Assembly (NCBI RefSeq): GCF_001434895.1
Contig: NZ_AZEE01000028.1
Location: forward strand, 186,502 to 250,501
Source: Secundilactobacillus odoratitofui DSM 19909 = JCM 15043
GTDB lineage: Bacteria > Bacillota > Bacilli > Lactobacillales > Lactobacillaceae
Reading direction: 5' to 3'
DNA: 64,000 nt
Shown here piece after piece: positions 62,439-64,000 of the stretch. Each line of letters starts with the position of its first letter. Position 1 is the first letter of the stretch. The position numbers and the translations under genes were made by a program. The notes under the pieces were generated by a model, which did no database searches, was not told the origin of the DNA, and worked only from the letters and a program-made list of their open reading frames with translations.

Positions 62439-64000
62439 ATGACAGAATCAAAACGTTTACTATTAATTGACGGTAACAGTGTGGCCTTTCGTGCTTTCTT
62501 CGCGCTGTATACCTCGCTAAACAGCTTCACGAATGCAGATGGCCTCCATACGAACGCCATTTTTGGCTTTAACAAAATGCTTGATATTATGTTGGCGCAA
62601 GTCAAGCCAACGGATGCACTGGTTGCCTTTGACGCTGGTAAGGTGACTTTTCGGACTAAAAAATATGCCGACTATAAGGGTGGCCGTTCAAAAACACCGC
62701 CAGAGCTTTCAGAACAAATGCCGGAGATTCGCCGACTATTAACAGCACGTGGTATTAAATCATATGATTTACCTAATTTTGAGGCTGATGACATTATCGG
62801 AACCATGGCTAAACAAGCTGAACAGGCTGGCTACACGACCACTATTTTTACTGGTGACCGTGATTTAACCCAGTTAACATCAGCTACCACCTCAGTGGCG
62901 GTTTCTAAGAAAGGGGTTAGTGAAGTTGAGACCTATACCCCAGCGCACGTTGAAGAAAAACTAGGTGTTCGACCAGACCAAATTATCGAAATTAAGGGTC
63001 TCCAAGGCGATACGTCAGATAACTATCCTGGCGTTACCGGTGTTGGTCCTAAGACGGCGGTTAATCTGATTCAAAAATATGGCACGATTGATGGCGTGTA
63101 TGATCACATTGATGAAATTACTGCTAAAAAAATGAAGGAACATTTAGTTGAAGATAAAGACAGTGCGTTTTCATCTCGTGACTTGGCGACCATCCGTCGA
63201 GATGCTCCCGTTGAAATCTCGCTGGCTGACTTAACCTATCTGGGCGATCAACAAGAAGAACTCGTCGCGTATTACCAACAAATGAACTTTCAATCATTTT
63301 TAAATCAGATGTCTGCCGATGCGGACGGCGATGACATTTTAGGCTTAAAACCCGTGTCGTTTACAGTCTTAACTGATCAAAATGTAGCTGAAGTTAACAA
63401 GTTGTCTGGTAGCGTGTCGTTTTACCTCGAAATGCCTGAGGCAAACTACCACACGTCACCATTTGTGGGCTTTGTGATTGGCCAAGATGATAATTGGTAC
63501 GTGTCTCGGGATGTTGAATTACTTCAGACGCCGGCCTTAAAACAATTATTGTCGAGTCAAAAAATCAAAAAAGACGTTTTTGATGCTAAACGCACTTACG
63601 TTGGCTTGAACCGGTTAAACGTTTCACTCGATAACGTTGATTTTGATTTATTACTCGCTTCGTATTTATTAGATACCAACGAAAATAGTAATGATCTCGG
63701 ACGTTTAGCTTTTCAACATGGCTATCATGATATTCAGTCCGATGAAGAAGTATATGGTAAAGGTGCTAAACGGGCAATTCCAGATGATGATCAGTTATTA
63801 TTTGAACACCTCACCAGAAAAGGTATCGCCATTGCTGCTTTAAAACCATCGCTGTTTGATCAACTCGAAACTAATGAACAGAGTGATCTTTATCGTAATC
63901 TTGAACTACCAATGGCGTTTGTGTTAGCGCACATGGAGATTGCCGGTATTACCGTTGATACTGATCGACTCTCTGAAATGCAGAGTCAGTTCACCGAGTT
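62439..64000 (+). CDS. polA: DNA polymerase I, N-terminal part (runs off the window)
   Basis: Pol I fills gaps and removes RNA primers. The frame opens at ATG 62439, eight bases after GTGGAGGA, and stays open for 520 codons to the window edge. Residues 1-about 290 are the 5' nuclease domain: KRLLLIDGNSVAFRAFFALY, FEADDIIGTMA, TGDRDLTQL and LQGDTSDNYPGVTGVGPKTA. The next part, as far as visible, corresponds to the 3'-5' exonuclease-like domain; it lacks an obvious DxE metal motif at its start (SFYLEMPE), so it is probably inactive, as in most Firmicute Pol I. The polymerase domain lies outside. Confidence 0.95.
   Translation, partial: MTESKRLLLIDGNSVAFRAFFALYTSLNSFTNADGLHTNAIFGFNKMLDIMLAQVKPTDALVAFDAGKVTFRTKKYADYKGGRSKTPPELSEQMPEIRRLLTARGIKSYDLPNFEADDIIGTMAKQAEQAGYTTTIFTGDRDLTQLTSATTSVAVSKKGVSEVETYTPAHVEEKLGVRPDQIIEIKGLQGDTSDNYPGVTGVGPKTAVNLIQKYGTIDGVYDHIDEITAKKMKEHLVEDKDSAFSSRDLATIRRDAPVEISLADLTYLGDQQEELVAYYQQMNFQSFLNQMSADADGDDILGLKPVSFTVLTDQNVAEVNKLSGSVSFYLEMPEANYHTSPFVGFVIGQDDNWYVSRDVELLQTPALKQLLSSQKIKKDVFDAKRTYVGLNRLNVSLDNVDFDLLLASYLLDTNENSNDLGRLAFQHGYHDIQSDEEVYGKGAKRAIPDDDQLLFEHLTRKGIAIAALKPSLFDQLETNEQSDLYRNLELPMAFVLAHMEIAGITVDTDRLSEMQSQFTE

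Noticed and set aside
1-64000. tRNA or rRNA genes, IS elements, prophage or integrase genes
   Set aside because: No cloverleaf, rRNA-like stretch, transposase, integrase or phage structural gene was recognised on either strand.

Overview
The window reads as the chromosome of a lactic acid bacterium of the Lactobacillaceae. Low-GC Firmicute signals are everywhere: strong AGGAGG-type ribosome sites, frequent TTG/GTG starts, a T-box leader on argS, the EcsAB/HIT/PrsA cluster, YhaO-YhaN-YhaM, an SftA-type FtsK, an ECF folate S-component and a KxYKxGKxW-type signal peptide on an LPXTG surface protein. I cannot fix the genus or species from sequence alone. No rRNA, tRNA, IS element, prophage or CRISPR array is visible.

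Layout. 1-5330: tail of an unknown gene, then the double-strand-break nuclease pair sbcD-sbcC (ATGA overlap) and methionine aminopeptidase. 5485-8588: a CPA1 Na+/H+ antiporter, a TMEM175-like channel and a small unknown protein, probably one operon. 8548-8855 is a 308-base gap holding a terminator, a perfect-consensus cre site and a short inverted repeat in front of an aquaglyceroporin. 9758-10720: a zinc-less MDR oxidoreductase. 11010-15775: a five-gene haem-acquisition-like operon (LPQTN-anchored NEAT protein, membrane-anchored NEAT protein, substrate-binding protein, permease, ATPase). 15973-19747: a small membrane protein, FolT, a GyrI-like protein divergent from a WYL regulator, and a DMT transporter. 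19766-21193 is an amino-acid permease on the minus strand, divergent from argS. The gap 21194-21622 holds two good promoters and an arginine T-box.

23510-31952: argR behind an ARG box, then a 413-base gap (23978-24390) filled with a long palindrome and a partial copy of it, then a bifunctional penicillin-binding protein, a YheA/YlbF-like protein and yhaO-yhaN-yhaM. The 472-base gap 31953-32424 has the yhaM terminator and a second long orphan hairpin followed by Ts.

32425-50880 (18.5 kb, 29% of the window) is one giant cell-wall adhesin reading frame: signal peptide, Ser/Thr-rich stretch, lectin-like head, about ten MucBP-like modules, about 55 alternating YDG/MBG-like modules and an LPQTD anchor. 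It is broken by a single in-frame TAA at 41956-41958, so the signal peptide and the wall anchor sit in different open frames. This is the most striking feature of the window.

50909-64000 returns to housekeeping genes: prsA, a coiled-coil membrane protein and a HIT hydrolase (minus strand), ecsA-ecsB, trmB, a PepSY-like protein (minus), a thioredoxin-like protein with ytpR, sftA, murC, a Bax-inhibitor-1 family protein and the 5' part of polA, which runs off the end.

Functional links: SbcCD, YhaON and PolA in DNA repair; MurC, the PBP and SftA in wall synthesis and division; PrsA and EcsAB in secretion; ArgRS and ArgR in arginine supply; the NEAT operon in haem uptake; and the giant protein in adhesion.
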